Origin: Plecoglossus altivelis
Lineage: Eukaryota > Chordata > Actinopteri > Osmeriformes > Plecoglossidae
NCBI GenBank assembly: GCA_036571765.1
Contig: BROE01000016.1
Location: 14,447,955-14,511,954 of the forward strand
Reading direction: 5' to 3'
Length of the DNA: 64,000 bases
Part shown: in pieces, positions 26,098-36,908 of the stretch
Layout: the number at the start of each line of letters is the position of its first letter
Position numbering within the stretch: position 1 is the first letter of the stretch
Program-made: the position numbers and the translations under genes
The notes under the pieces: model-generated
Databases searched by the model: none
Told to the model about the DNA's origin: nothing
What the model saw: the letters and a program-made list of their open reading frames with translations, nothing else

Positions 26098-27985
26098 CCT
26101 TGACGATCCCTTGCCGGGAAGGATATTAGTGCTTATCTCCAGGCTGGCTGTGTAATGAGATCTACAGGTAACTGGTTAGTCACAGTGCTCGGAGCATCTG
26201 TTGTGTGCTTGGAAGGACGTCAGGCCTGGTCTAGACACTCGGGGGAAGGCCGCCTGCACAGGGAATTCCACTTCCTTTCACTTCATCTTTGCACTTTCTT
26301 CCTTAGTGAGACCGAGTCTGTATTTGACATATTATATTTAAGTCCCAAGCTATGTGAAAGGAGGAGGGGAGGGAGGTTGTGTTGCTGGAGTGAGAGACTG
26401 AGAGGCAGGGAAAGTGAGAGAGAGCTGAGAAAAGTGTTGGCAGCAGAGATTTTGTTTATTCCGAGCAGACATAGGCCTCCTGGGATTCCTAGTTATCAGT
26501 CAACCACACGAGTATGTGTGTGTGTGTGTGTGCACATGAGAGGGTGAAGTCAAACCAATCACTCGACTATGGAGCTGTGGTACATGACTCTACGCTCCCC
26601 ATTTGCAAATCTCTGAAACGTCACATGGGATCGATTGTGGGTGATGTCTAGTGAGTCGAGCCAAACCGCGGAGAGCATGTTGCAGTTGCTGCGCAGGAGT
26701 CTGACAGAACACAGCTCTATGTCTCATCCCACCCATGTGGCCAATAAACACCACAGATGTGACAATTGCTGCCCGTAACATAATCAGATACACGTAGCAG
26801 GGCTTCCGTTTCCTGCTGGGAGGAATTTCAAGAGCATCATGCTCCGATTTCGGAATATTACGTAATTAATCCATCGATGTGTTTTTTTATGCAACATCAC
26901 AGATGTCCTGTGTTTGTGGTTGACTCATCCATTTGTGAGGCTTTTATCCAATTCTCTCATACTGAACGTCGAACATGATAGGGAACATGAGTACTAGAGT
27001 CTCCTTTGCGATGTAGCGATTTGTCTATCAGCAATTTCCTAACAGCGAAACACTCAGCCAGAGACTATTGCAACTAGTACTCGCATAAATTGGAAATGAT
27101 CACGAGTGGAATTTAAAAAAAAGTTACAGCGGTACTGTAGGAGCTGAGTAGGCATTTTGGTTCTTAGCACAGATTGAATTAACCCTCATTGAGGAAAATC
27201 TATCATTAGGCTATTGGGAGTGAATAGAGTCAACTAATGCTCTTTGTCAGTTTGGAAAGGCATATTGATGAACACATGGGACCACAACAATTAGATTTCC
27301 AGTAATACCTTGTTTCAGCGCTGTGGTTTAAGACTTCCTTGCCCCTACTGTTGTCACATGGACTCCACCAGACATTGTAGGCCTGTTATCTCAATGCTTC
27401 ACAATGCTTATTCTTCAATAAACATGTTGCAGCTTTGCAAAATGAGGATCGATTGGGGAGCTGGAGGAGGAGACAATTATGGATTCTCGGCCCTCATTTG
27501 AATGTGAATGAAGTGTTGAATCGATACGTGACAATGCGGCATGCCCTCTGTGCCTGTGTCACCATGTCTCACACAATTTCCACATGTGGGAATTATGTGT
27601 GTATGCGTTCATTCATTGATGAGTTTTTGTGTGTCTGGTTCGGATACGGGTGTGTGTGTGTGCGTGTGTATTGTGTAAGTTTGCGGTTTTATTTATGTTT
27701 CTTTTTTTTTGAGTCAGTTCAGTGTGGTTGTGTGTGTGTGTGTGTGTGTGTGTGGTTATACTGCATTTATCACATAAAGGGAAGGGTAAGGTGTTTGTGT
27801 TGTGTACATGTCATGTCAATGGCAGAACTCTCAGCATCCCCAGTCTAGCAAGGATGTCTTTGAGGTGATATCCACCCATGAACACACACACACACACATT
27901 GAGACCCTCAGGTCCCACTGCATTAATGTTGTGGGGAGGACAGGTTGTGTGTTCAGTCCAGAGACAGAGCGCATCTCTCTGTCTC
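26098..27985. other. Non-coding, nothing recognised
   Basis: Unique sequence with GT-rich blocks at 26514-26533, 27645-27668 and 27725-27755. Confidence 0.6.
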
Positions 27986-27989
27986 TCTC

Positions 27990-28047
27990 TGTCCTCCCCT
28001 CCCTCCCTCCCTCCCTCCCACCCACCCACCCACCCCCTCTCTCTCAG
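27990..28047. repeat. (TCCC)n(CACC)n pyrimidine tract
   Basis: CCTCCCTCCCTCCCTCCCA followed by CCCACCCACCCACC and (CT)n ending in CAG at 28045-28047. It resembles a very strong polypyrimidine/acceptor, but the reading frame after it is short and unrecognised. Confidence 0.85.
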
Positions 28048-28743
28048 CCCACGCCTCCGCAGCAAGCAGGAGAGGCGCTCGAAGAACAGGAGCACTCCGC
28101 TTCCCACTGAAGACAGCTGACAACAACACTCTGCTTTTTATCAAGAAACACCGAGCTGCAGGGTTATGTTTGAAAGTGTGGGTTGAAGAGACTGCGTACA
28201 GCTACATTAGTTTATTCTTTTTGTCCCTTCGCCAGTTTAAGGGAAATCACTGCTCATGCGCATTATTATTCGGAAAATAATAACCGAGGCAATACGATTT
28301 GTTCACAGTCTGATCTTATGACGGTTGCTTTATGAAAACATTGCCTGAGAAAAGGCTCAAGCCAGGAACCATGTGTGTTTTAATTTAATTTAATCTCCAA
28401 ATGACATTCTGAAGGAGCTTTCATTTGTCCTCTGTAAGTGGGATGAATTAACAATGCTGACTTGTCGCATTCAATTTGAAAGCCAAATGGGTTCAAGACA
28501 GGCCATTATTTTGAAAGAAACCTGTGTCTAAATCCCCCCCCCATCTCAGTTAAAATAATCATCAAAGAGGATCCGACAGTAAATAACACTGTGTGGCTGT
28601 TCAAGCCCAAACCTTTAGGAACATCACAAGAAATAATACATCTCCAAGGAAGCCAATCATTCCTTTTCAGTCAGTCATGTCAGTCAGAAAGCCGGGTCAT
28701 TTCCGGTGCAAATTCTAGTCTCGCACCCCCCTCACGCATCTTA
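28048..28743. other. Non-coding; possible conserved element
   Basis: Contains an AT-rich, non-repetitive stretch (28370-28520) with TTTAATTTAATTTAATC, GATGAATTAACAATG and GGCCATTATTTTG, similar in texture to conserved enhancers. No exon seen. Confidence 0.35.
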
Positions 28744-28874
28744 AGACCTGTTCAGACCCCTATCTACAGACCTGTTCAGACCCCTACCTACAGACCTGTT
28801 CAGACCCCTACCTACAGACCTGTTCAGACCGCTATCTACAGACCTGTTCAGACCCCTATCTACAGACCTGTTCA
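28744..28874. repeat. 24-bp minisatellite, 5 full copies plus a partial
   Basis: The unit begins AGACCTGTTCAGACCCC and ends TATCTAC or TACCTAC. Full copies start at 28744, 28768, 28792, 28816 and 28840, and an 11-bp partial copy at 28864. Copies differ at only a few positions (T/C in TA[T/C]CTAC; one CCC to CCG), so the expansion is recent. The 24-bp period keeps a frame open (RPVQTPIY repeated on plus, DRGLNRSV on minus); this is not a gene. Confidence 0.97.
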
Positions 28875-30149
28875 TCTTGGGGTCCAAGCGTTTTTTAAGT
28901 GGCGAGTAGCTGTTTCTCTCATCCAACCTCGACCAATCCTGCCAAGCGGATCTCTTAAGCCTGGATTGACTTTGTCTTGCAGATGTTGTGAACTAATTCC
29001 ATGCTTCAGAAACCTTTTTTTCCCAAGCAACTGTAAGCGATGAGAACAGGCAAAAATAAATATTCGCTGAGACATGGAGCAGCCACTTGGACCTGACTGG
29101 ATCGTCCAACACGGAGATAAGGTTTCCTAAATGGGTTTTCTTGGATACGTGTTCTGACACTATCATCATTCATAGTCTATAACCGATGACCCAGTCATTT
29201 CCATTCCTCTGAAATAACATCCATGATCATTTAATACTTGCAAATCTTCCCATTGCACCCTGACCAGAATGATCAAGTGCGGTATGAACATAAAGCACAA
29301 ATGAACTGTTCTTACTCTATTTCGTGACGCGGTGTTGGTACTGTCATTGGTTTTGTCTCTTTGCATGCCTCCAAGTGATCTGCAGCAACGGGGACTCCAT
29401 TACCCACGGTTCAATGCGTTCCTTGAAGTCCAGGTAGAACGTGAACTGATAATGCGGAGCTTCCGTTAATTACTGTCTGGCCAAACTATGTTATTAAAGA
29501 GCGAAGGATTGACACAGTGGGCGATTCTGAGGCCCATCTATGCTAGGCCATACCCGCCCTACAGACACAAATGTAAAAAGGAAAAAAAAAAAAAGATCAG
29601 AAAAGGAGTGTAATTAACGAGGGATGAGTGAAGTGGAACGAGGACCTCCCAACCAAGGCTAATATTTGCCCATCTGTAATTAGCGACGGTGAAACTGAGA
29701 AAGACAAACACATCTGTCTTATTAGACATGAGAGACTGCCATTAGCCTTGCATCATGGAACATGGACACACATCTGCTGTCACCAGGACCAGCAGAAAAA
29801 CAAGGACTTCAGTGTCAGTTTGACTGCAGCGAGACTCGGCTGCCTACAGCGAGGACGTTCTCGGACGTTCCTCCTCTCTTCCAGGAGAGACTAGACGTGT
29901 TCTAGGGCTTGTTAACACTCCCTGCTTTTCTGACTTATCCTCAGTGCTCTCACTTTCTGATGTTACAAAGTTTAATGAGACTTTTCCTGCTGTAGAAGCT
30001 GATCAATGTCACCTCCTCTCAGCAAAGACCTGTGAATCATTGCGACCTAGCCCAGCAGGAGGTCAATGACAGTCTGAGATGTAAAAGCAGGTCCAGTGAG
30101 GACACAGGAGATAATATGACAGTTGCCGATGGTTTTCTGAGAAGGGTTA
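28875..30149. other. Non-coding; candidate conserved element at 29420-29760
   Basis: Unique. 29420-29760 has CCGTTAATTACTG, TTATTAAAGAGCG, GTGTAATTAACGAGG and CTGTAATTAGCGACGG, densely spaced homeodomain-like sites around a 14-A run (29582). It reads as a plausible enhancer, not coding. Confidence 0.35.
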
Positions 30150-30220
30150 GGGTTAGAGATAGCAGACACTGAGGCCAGGGTTAGAGATAGGGTTAGAGAT
30201 AGCAGACACTGAGGTCAGGG
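30150..30220. repeat. 40-bp direct duplication with TTAGGG-like motifs
   Basis: GGTTAGAGATAGCAGACACT followed by GAGG[C/T]CAGGG occurs at 30151 and again at 30191, exactly 40 bp apart. GGGTTAGGGTTAGAG precedes the first copy and GGTTAGAGATAGGGTTAG links the two. Confidence 0.85.
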
Positions 30221-30492
30221 TTCACCTCGGACAAACGCATCTGAGACTGTCCAAGCCTTGGAAAATTGATGATGTCTTTTTCCTTTTTACCTTCAAGAGG
30301 GCTGATAAGGGCAGCATTGATGAAAGTATGAAAACATGTGCAACACGTCTCTGTTTCATCTGTCTGCCATGTGCTTCAGAGCTGATTTGTCATTGTTTTG
30401 CCTGTCACTGGAAGCCACACACCTAGGAGAGACTGCCTTGGAAGGGCCTCATTTGACAAAGCTGAACACACTGAGGTGCTCACCTTGGGAGA
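30221..30492. other. Non-coding, nothing recognised
   Basis: Short unique interval between two repeats. Confidence 0.6.
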
Positions 30493-30612
30493 GAAAGAGC
30501 AAGAGACAGAGAGCTAGAATGGGCTAGAAAGAGAAAAAGAAGGAGGGAGGGAGGGGAGGAGAGAGAGAAAGAGAGAGAGATACAAAGAGAGAGAGGAAAA
30601 AGAGAGAGAGAC
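30490..30612. repeat. Polypurine tract (GA/GGA rich)
   Basis: About 120 bp almost entirely A and G (GGGAGAGAAAGAGC, AGGAGGGAGGGAGGGGAGG, AGAGAGAGATAC), with a few C/T interruptions. Confidence 0.9.
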
Positions 30613-32990
30613 GAGTGATGTCTAGAACCTTGACAGCCACGAGACCAGCAGCTTTTCCCTGCGAGTCTCTCCACCTTCAGCACATCCTGACATTACATGT
30701 CCTTGTAACCCAGTCTCACTTCACGTCTCCTGCCAGCAGAACCCTCTCGGTAACAGCACCGTTTATGATTCATGGGACTGGCTTGAATAAAGAGCATGAT
30801 TGACCATGGAGGGATGAGGAGAAAATATAAGGTTGTCATGGTAACTGCATTATGTGGTCAAATTCAGAAAGAGAGAAGGACAAGCCAATTGATTCTGCTT
30901 CAAGTTTTCAAGTTTTTTTTAAATTTTATTTTACATCTCATCATGAATAGCCTTTATGTGATTCCACCTATTAACCTTCTGTCTCTCTCGCTCAACCTCA
31001 TGACAGGATGACCATGGGCCTATTGTAAGGCATCAAACGAGACAGCTGCCCATTTATTCAGCCAAGTGTCAGAGATCCAATTACGCTATTTTCTTCATCA
31101 TCAGATTAAATATTTCTTGCTCCTGCTCACAGAAGTCACAAATGGCAGTTATTTTCCCGCTTTGTTGACTGTGAACAAGCAAGGCGATGAAAGATGAACA
31201 ACCTCACGTACATCCCTGCGGTGAACCTTCCAACCTTCCGCAGGTCTTCCTGTTGCGGTGACCCCAGAGAGGGCTCACTGTGGCTGGCTAATGGGCTGGG
31301 ACAGGCCGGGGGCGGGTGGGATGGGGAGGTCAAGGCTGGAGCAGCCAGGCACAGATCAGCTAAACAACCTCTTAGAGCCCACGGTCATGACTTAGTCTCC
31401 ATCTTCTACTGCCACCTGAAGCTGTAGGAGGTCACCTGACCTCAGGCCTGCTGTGTATTACCTTGTGTTCTCTCTCACGCTCGCTCTCGCTCGGTGAGCA
31501 CGTGGCTCCCACGCGCCGGCAAACACCGACATGAAATGGAAACAGTACATCACGTTTACCGGCGCTGAATCTCCACACACTGTGTTAAACTGTGAAGTAT
31601 AAACACATTTTCATTTGTCGTTGTAAACAAATGTGTACTGTACAAACCACTACCTTCATCTGAAATAATGGCACCTCCTCCTATTATCATGTCAACATTG
31701 TGATATTCCTTTCTTTCCAAATGACCACCATAAAATCCACTGGGCGCAACCGTTAATGTGCTTCCATTGAAATGAATAATCGGGTGCTAGTTCTATTGAA
31801 ACACTTCCACAATGCCCTATTCTTTGCAAACAGAAGCTATTATTTGACCATGTAATAATAGCAGGTGCCATGTGTGCAGGAGGTTGTTTGAATACTGCAA
31901 ACTGGAAGAGAAGGGTGAGGATGTGACATGCCTTTCCCTCCTCTGGTGTTGGAATGGAGATGTTGCTATACGCTTCACAGGCGTTTACAGTACTGGTTGT
32001 GTTGTTTATGTGCTGCTGAAGTTAGCTCCTCCTCATCCTATAGTCTGCCTCGATTTTCTCCCGGTGTTTCTCTCTAGACTGCGAGCAAATTTAGAACCAC
32101 TTGCCGTCTATGTCGAAACAGGGACATTTTCCAAGTGTTGCTATGATTGTCTTACAGTAATTTGCCGTGTTAGCTAACGAAGAGAGATGAGGCAAATGAA
32201 GAGCTGGTGCAGCTAGACAGAGATGCGACTTCATGATTTCCATGTGAACCCAAGCAAAAGATTTCTCTGCTCAAAGTCTAAAAGCTTTTATTGTCCTCCA
32301 GGATCAGTCAGACATGTGTGCCAGGATTTGACAAGTACCAAACTCTGACAAGAGAAGTGACACGCTTGCGTTTCACTCCCTGCTTTCCTTGTCTGACTCA
32401 AAGTGCCATTGTTCATGGCCCGCAACACACTATGCCAACATTGATACTAGCACTAAATGTTTGGAAAACATAAATATAGCATGAAGAGATCCTATTGGTC
32501 GAGTGCCAGTATGAAAGGGGAGAACAGTGCCAGCGCTCCCTGGCAGAGACTTCCTGGCATCAAGGAAACAGGAAGAGGTAGGAGGATAGTTAACGTCAAT
32601 ACTGAGGTTTACATCTTCTCTTCAACTACTCACCTACATTGCGCCTGTAAACTAAATTCAAACGTTTATTACAGCTGGTATTTTGTTCATTTTAAAAGCG
32701 TTCATTTCACAGTCAGATACTGAAGTTCCCCAAGTTACTGTGGAAACTGTACTTTGAAAGGAAAAGTTCTGGGTGCTGATTCTTTGTCCCTTTTTTTTTG
32801 GTCTCCATCTCTTGATAAGACCCAGAGCAGCATGACACCAGTGTTGACATGACAGCCACACTGCTGCTGCTCAGAGGAGAACAAAGGACTGTTAGAGGGA
32901 CAGGAAGACGGCCACACGTTTGGCTCTTTACTGAAGCGTTCGTGAGGTCTGATCCAAGGGTCTCCACTGGGGGGACACACCTGAGAGATA
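30613..32990. other. Non-coding, nothing recognised
   Basis: Unique sequence with T/A runs near 30915. A 101-codon plus-strand frame (31872-32177) shows no family resemblance. Confidence 0.6.
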
Positions 32991-32994
32991 CTGA

Positions 32995-33255
32995 CAGAAA
33001 GAGAAGGAGGGAGGGAGGGAGGGAGGGAGGGGGGGAGAGATAGAGAGGGGGAGAGACAGAGAGAAGAGAGAGAGGGAGGGAGGGAGGGACAGAGAGATGA
33101 GAGGGAGAAATGGGAGAGGGAGAGGGTGAGACAGAGAGGGAGGGAAGGAGGGATGGGAGAGAGAAGAGGCAGAGAAAGGGAAGGAGACAAGGAGGGAGGG
33201 ATGGGAGAGAGAGAGAGATAGAGAAGGGGAAATGGGAGAGGGAAAGAGGGAGATA
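32995..33255. repeat. Long polypurine tract
   Basis: About 260 bp of GGGA, GAGA and GGAA repeats with rare CAGAG or GATG interruptions. On the complementary strand it is nearly all pyrimidine, so several long Ser/Leu/Pro frames read through it; none is a gene. Confidence 0.95.
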
Positions 33256-34221
33256 GACACAGGTTGTGAGTGAGGCAAGTCTTTTCAAATGTGGGACTGA
33301 ATTTGTCCAGTGCCAGTCTGGCGTCAAAGGAAAAGCAAGACTGAAAGAAAAGGAAAGCTTTCTCCCACATTAGCAGCGTACTGATAAAGCAATCTGAATG
33401 TATCAATCCATCCCAGCTAAATCTAGAATAACTGTCAGACATCTGCAGACCACTGTATGTGGGCTAATGGGCCAAATCTAGCAAGAGCACGAGCTGAGGA
33501 GACACATCCAGAGGAGTGGGTTCAAGTCTGCAGCAGATCGTCAGTTTGTCACGTACAGGCTTATGCTCCCATGCAGTCTGAGCCTTGGCTGTCTAGCAAC
33601 ACATCTACTCTGCTGTGAACCTGACCCAGAGAACTTGACCATACCTTGTGTGTGTGTGTGTGTGGGCCAGGGGCCACCGTGGCCCTGCCATGTGCGGCTC
33701 CTCTCCAGCTGTGTCCCTTTAAAACACACTAATGACCAGGGAAGAGGACAGACACACACCAGCTCCCTATATTCTCATCTCCTGCTGTCTTCTTGGCTGC
33801 TCCACAGCCACTGCAGGCTGCTGGCTAACGAGCATGTCTGTTCAAGGGACACTAACTGTGTCTGCCTACTGGCTCGCTAGACCTGCATCTGAAGAAATAC
33901 TCCAAAAATATCATATCATATCTGTTTGATCCTTTCACTATAGAAATGCTTGATCCACCTTCCAGGCATGCCAGCCATACTGGGAATGGAAAAATGTATG
34001 TTTTTTTAGGTTTAATACAATGTTTATACATGTATTATTTGATATGAATTAATGGGTTAGTACGTTCTTATAATATTTGCATATGAAGAAGAAAAACGTA
34101 TCTTTTTTTAACTTGTGGGCAGCTGAACTCACGCCCCATTTGTTAACTATCAGGCACCTCTGTCTGTGATCAATGTACCAGTCTTTCAACATGACAGCAC
34201 CATATGTTAGATTAATGTCAA

Positions 34222-34263
<42 letters not shown>

Positions 34264-34429
34264 GAGAAAGACCAGCGAAGGAGTCATTTTGTCAACAGCT
34301 ACACTGCGCCCAAACCCCAAACAGACCTGCTACGGCTGGAGCCTAGTCGAGTTCGGCTTGGATCAGGCCTGCTTGACGACAAGCTCATTAAAGTCACTTT
34401 CCACTGGTTAGAGACGCCCGCTATAGGGA
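33256..34429. other. Non-coding; (GT)n(GA)n at 34221-34264
   Basis: Unique DNA. The microsatellite (GT)11 followed by (GA)n lies at 34221-34264. AT-rich DNA with TAT and TTA runs lies at 34000-34110. Confidence 0.6.
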
Positions 34430-34930
34430 GCCCTACAATGTGATGCCGATCGCAATAAACCGGCGATGGCCTCAGCTGGATCGTCAGTCATCTCCGGGAG
34501 TCGGAGCACCAAGCCTCATCAGTTGCGTAGGCGTCAGAATGGAGAGAGAGAAGCGTCGGAGTCAAAGCGAACGACACAGAGAGAAAGAGGGTTGTGGGAG
34601 CTGTTCAATTAGGTTTTCCTTTCGCCACCCAGTGGCTCGTTAATCTGGTGGAGATAAATATTACAGCGCATTAGCTCCATTCATTCAGCGAAATCAATTC
34701 TTTCCCGGGCACGTTCTCTCTCTTTCTCGCTCTCGCTCGCTCTCTCCCGTATTCTCGCCTCACAGGGAAGGCCTCGAAAATAAATTGCTGCCTTTTTAAT
34801 AAGTGCCCCTAATGCAGACGAATGATGCCTGCTACCCGCGCACAGCCTTCCCCTCGCCACACACCTCGGCCCCGTAAACAGCCGCCAAAGCCCGGAGCTC
34901 CAGTCCACTGGCCGTAGCTTCCATTCATCA
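34430..34930. promoter_or_regulatory. CpG-rich block with AT-rich core; possible promoter or enhancer
   Basis: CpG dinucleotides are clearly denser than in the surrounding DNA (GATGCCGATCGC, CCGGCGATGG, GCGTCGGAG, TCTCGCTCTCGCTCG, CTACCCGCGCACAG, CCTCGGCCCCGTAAACAGCC). Between them lies GCTCGTTAATCTGGTGGAG, ATAAATATTACAGCGCATTA. I cannot find an exon in it. It may be a CpG island of an unseen transcript or a conserved regulatory element. Confidence 0.3.
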
Positions 34931-35027
34931 CTGAGCCTCTGCGCCTCTGTCAAGTTCGTTTCCCCTACCTACATTCTAAAGCCTATTACTTGTGACCCCT
35001 CCTCTCACTCACTGCTAGCTCTTTCTT

Positions 35028-35090
35028 TCTTTCTTTTCTTTCTTTCTTTCTCTCTCTCTCTTTCTTCATTCTTTCTTCCTTTTGATCTTT
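35028..35090. repeat. (CTTT)n pyrimidine repeat
   Basis: CTTTCTTTCTTTCTTTTCTT followed by a CT run and TTTCTTCATTCTTTC. Confidence 0.9.
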
Positions 35091-35157
35091 CTTTCCCTCC
35101 TTCACAACTTCTTTTTTTGTTATTCGGTTCAGTCAGTCTTGCCAAAGTGAGGGTGAC

Positions 35158-35228
35158 AACACTAAGTTGAAGACTCAACACTAAGTTGAAGACTCAACAC
35201 TAAGGTGAAGACTCAACACTAACGTGAG
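35158..35228. repeat. 19-bp tandem repeat, 3 full copies plus a partial
   Basis: AACACTAAGTTGAAGACTC at 35158 and 35177, AACACTAAGGTGAAGACTC at 35196, and a partial diverged copy (AACACTAACGTGAG) at 35215. Confidence 0.95.
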
Positions 35229-36037
35229 GGCTGCACAGCACCATGTTGAGAGCTACATTAAGCTGTTCAGGGGTCACAGACAACAAGTTGCCACAGACTA
35301 CGATACAAGGCTGAGCTGTGCTGTTAGCTGGTACATGAGAAAACAATGGTCAGAACTGAGAGGCTGAAGGTGAAATCTCAGGGGATGGTTTTGTTTTCGG
35401 GCCCCCATGTGGAGGATAATAACAGGGGTGGAGGAAGGATAAGACAGCCATGGAGGCCAAGGTGAAAGGTTGAAATAGATGGGATGAAAGGATGGAGAGA
35501 GATCTATTACTCCTCCTTTTATAGCTCTTTGGATGGTAATGGTTTGATGTGGGGTAAAGATAGTCCATTGTAAGACCTGTAATGGCCTTAACGACTGAAA
35601 TAATGACAGCTATCTTCCTTCTCACAGGGTTGTCGAGGAAGCTCAGTCTTGGATTTCTGCTGTTTCAACCTGGACCTTCTGTAGTGCAGTTATGTGTCCA
35701 GACACACACACATGCATAAACACCCCCCGCCACACACACACACACACATAAACACCCCCACACACATAAACACCCACACACACATGCACACACACACACG
35801 CGTGCGCGCACACATGAACACCAACACACACATGCACACACACATTCACACACACATACATAAACACACACACGCACGCACACACATACACATCCGAGCG
35901 ACACAGACCTTGAGGAGGATGGCTTTTCTCCAACTATCTGTCAGTCAGAACCTGCTGGTATGGCACCACAACAGAATACGAAAAGCGTAACCCTGCTTAA
36001 TATGGTAACGCAGATGATAGATGCACACACACACTTT
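35229..36037. other. Non-coding with cryptic (CA)n at 35695-35895
   Basis: The second half is a 200-bp ACACAC/CATAAACACC/CACACATGCAC cryptic repeat that gives false His/Thr frames. The rest is unique. Confidence 0.75.
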
Positions 36038-36095
36038 CAGTCTCTGTCTCTGTGTCTCTCTCTCTGTCTCTCTCTCTCACACACACACACACACA
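36038..36095. repeat. (CT)n(CA)n microsatellite
   Basis: TCTCTGTCTC repeats followed by a CACACACA run. Confidence 0.9.
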
Positions 36096-36847
36096 ATTAC
36101 TTCACCTTGCATATGAATGAGACAAATCGGTAACCAAAATATTTCTTATTTTTGTGCTTATTCATGGATGAAAAATCAACATGCATAATACAGGAACTAC
36201 AAGTGACTTGTTATAATGAATGTATTTCACAGGGCGATTACTGTAAATACATTCCCCTCTCTCTCTCTTTACAACAGGACCAATTTGGAATACTACACAG
36301 GCAATAATAACATACAATAATGACCCGTGTAAACTAATATGTTATGGTGACAAATGTGAGCCCTCAACCAATGTCTTGAATCTGAGACAATTGGTTCTTT
36401 AGATTGCACTACAAATGGCATGTATCATTCTAAAACGTTTTTTGTAGCAGATGACCCCTGCTTTGACCCCAGTTTGGACTCAAGGATACTTGGTCCGTAG
36501 TTCTGTGAAAACCACACCGAAGGAAATGATTTGTATTTAAAGCAAAGATGCAAGATTTGCATTGTAAAACAGCTGTCAGAAATCCAATCCCATTTTTACC
36601 TTGAGGCAGACTGAATCTTCTAGAGTGTGCATATGTACATGATTAAAATACAAATATCTGCCTGCTCATCTAAAACAGAGTTGAACAGCAAAGCCGTAGC
36701 TTGGCCTTTCACATTAATTTGCTAGCTCAGTCTATGAGTGACATCAGTCTTTCAAAAGCAGTCTTAGAAAAGTCTTGGGTGTCATGGCTAATATCAGCAT
36801 GCCAGCCATAGATAGGAGTGGGAGAAGGGGAGTCTAGATGCATGGAT
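36096..36847. other. Non-coding, nothing recognised
   Basis: Unique AT-leaning DNA without supported features. Confidence 0.6.
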
Positions 36848-36900
<53 letters not shown>

Positions 36901-36908
36901 CGATCGAT
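36848..36908. repeat. (GATA)n microsatellite
   Basis: About 13 tandem AGAT/GATA units ending in GATCGATCGATAGG. Confidence 0.97.

Noticed and set aside
28048..28120. Possible terminal exon after a very strong pyrimidine tract (SKQERRSKNRSTPLPTEDS)
   Set aside because: The tract is a microsatellite, the frame is short and no family resemblance was found.
28744..28874. CRISPR-like regular repeats (also 35158, 45274, 57613)
   Set aside because: Units are contiguous with no unique spacers; they are minisatellites in a vertebrate genome.
32713..33442. 200-235-codon Ser/Leu/Pro-rich minus-strand frames
   Set aside because: They read the complement of a polypurine repeat.
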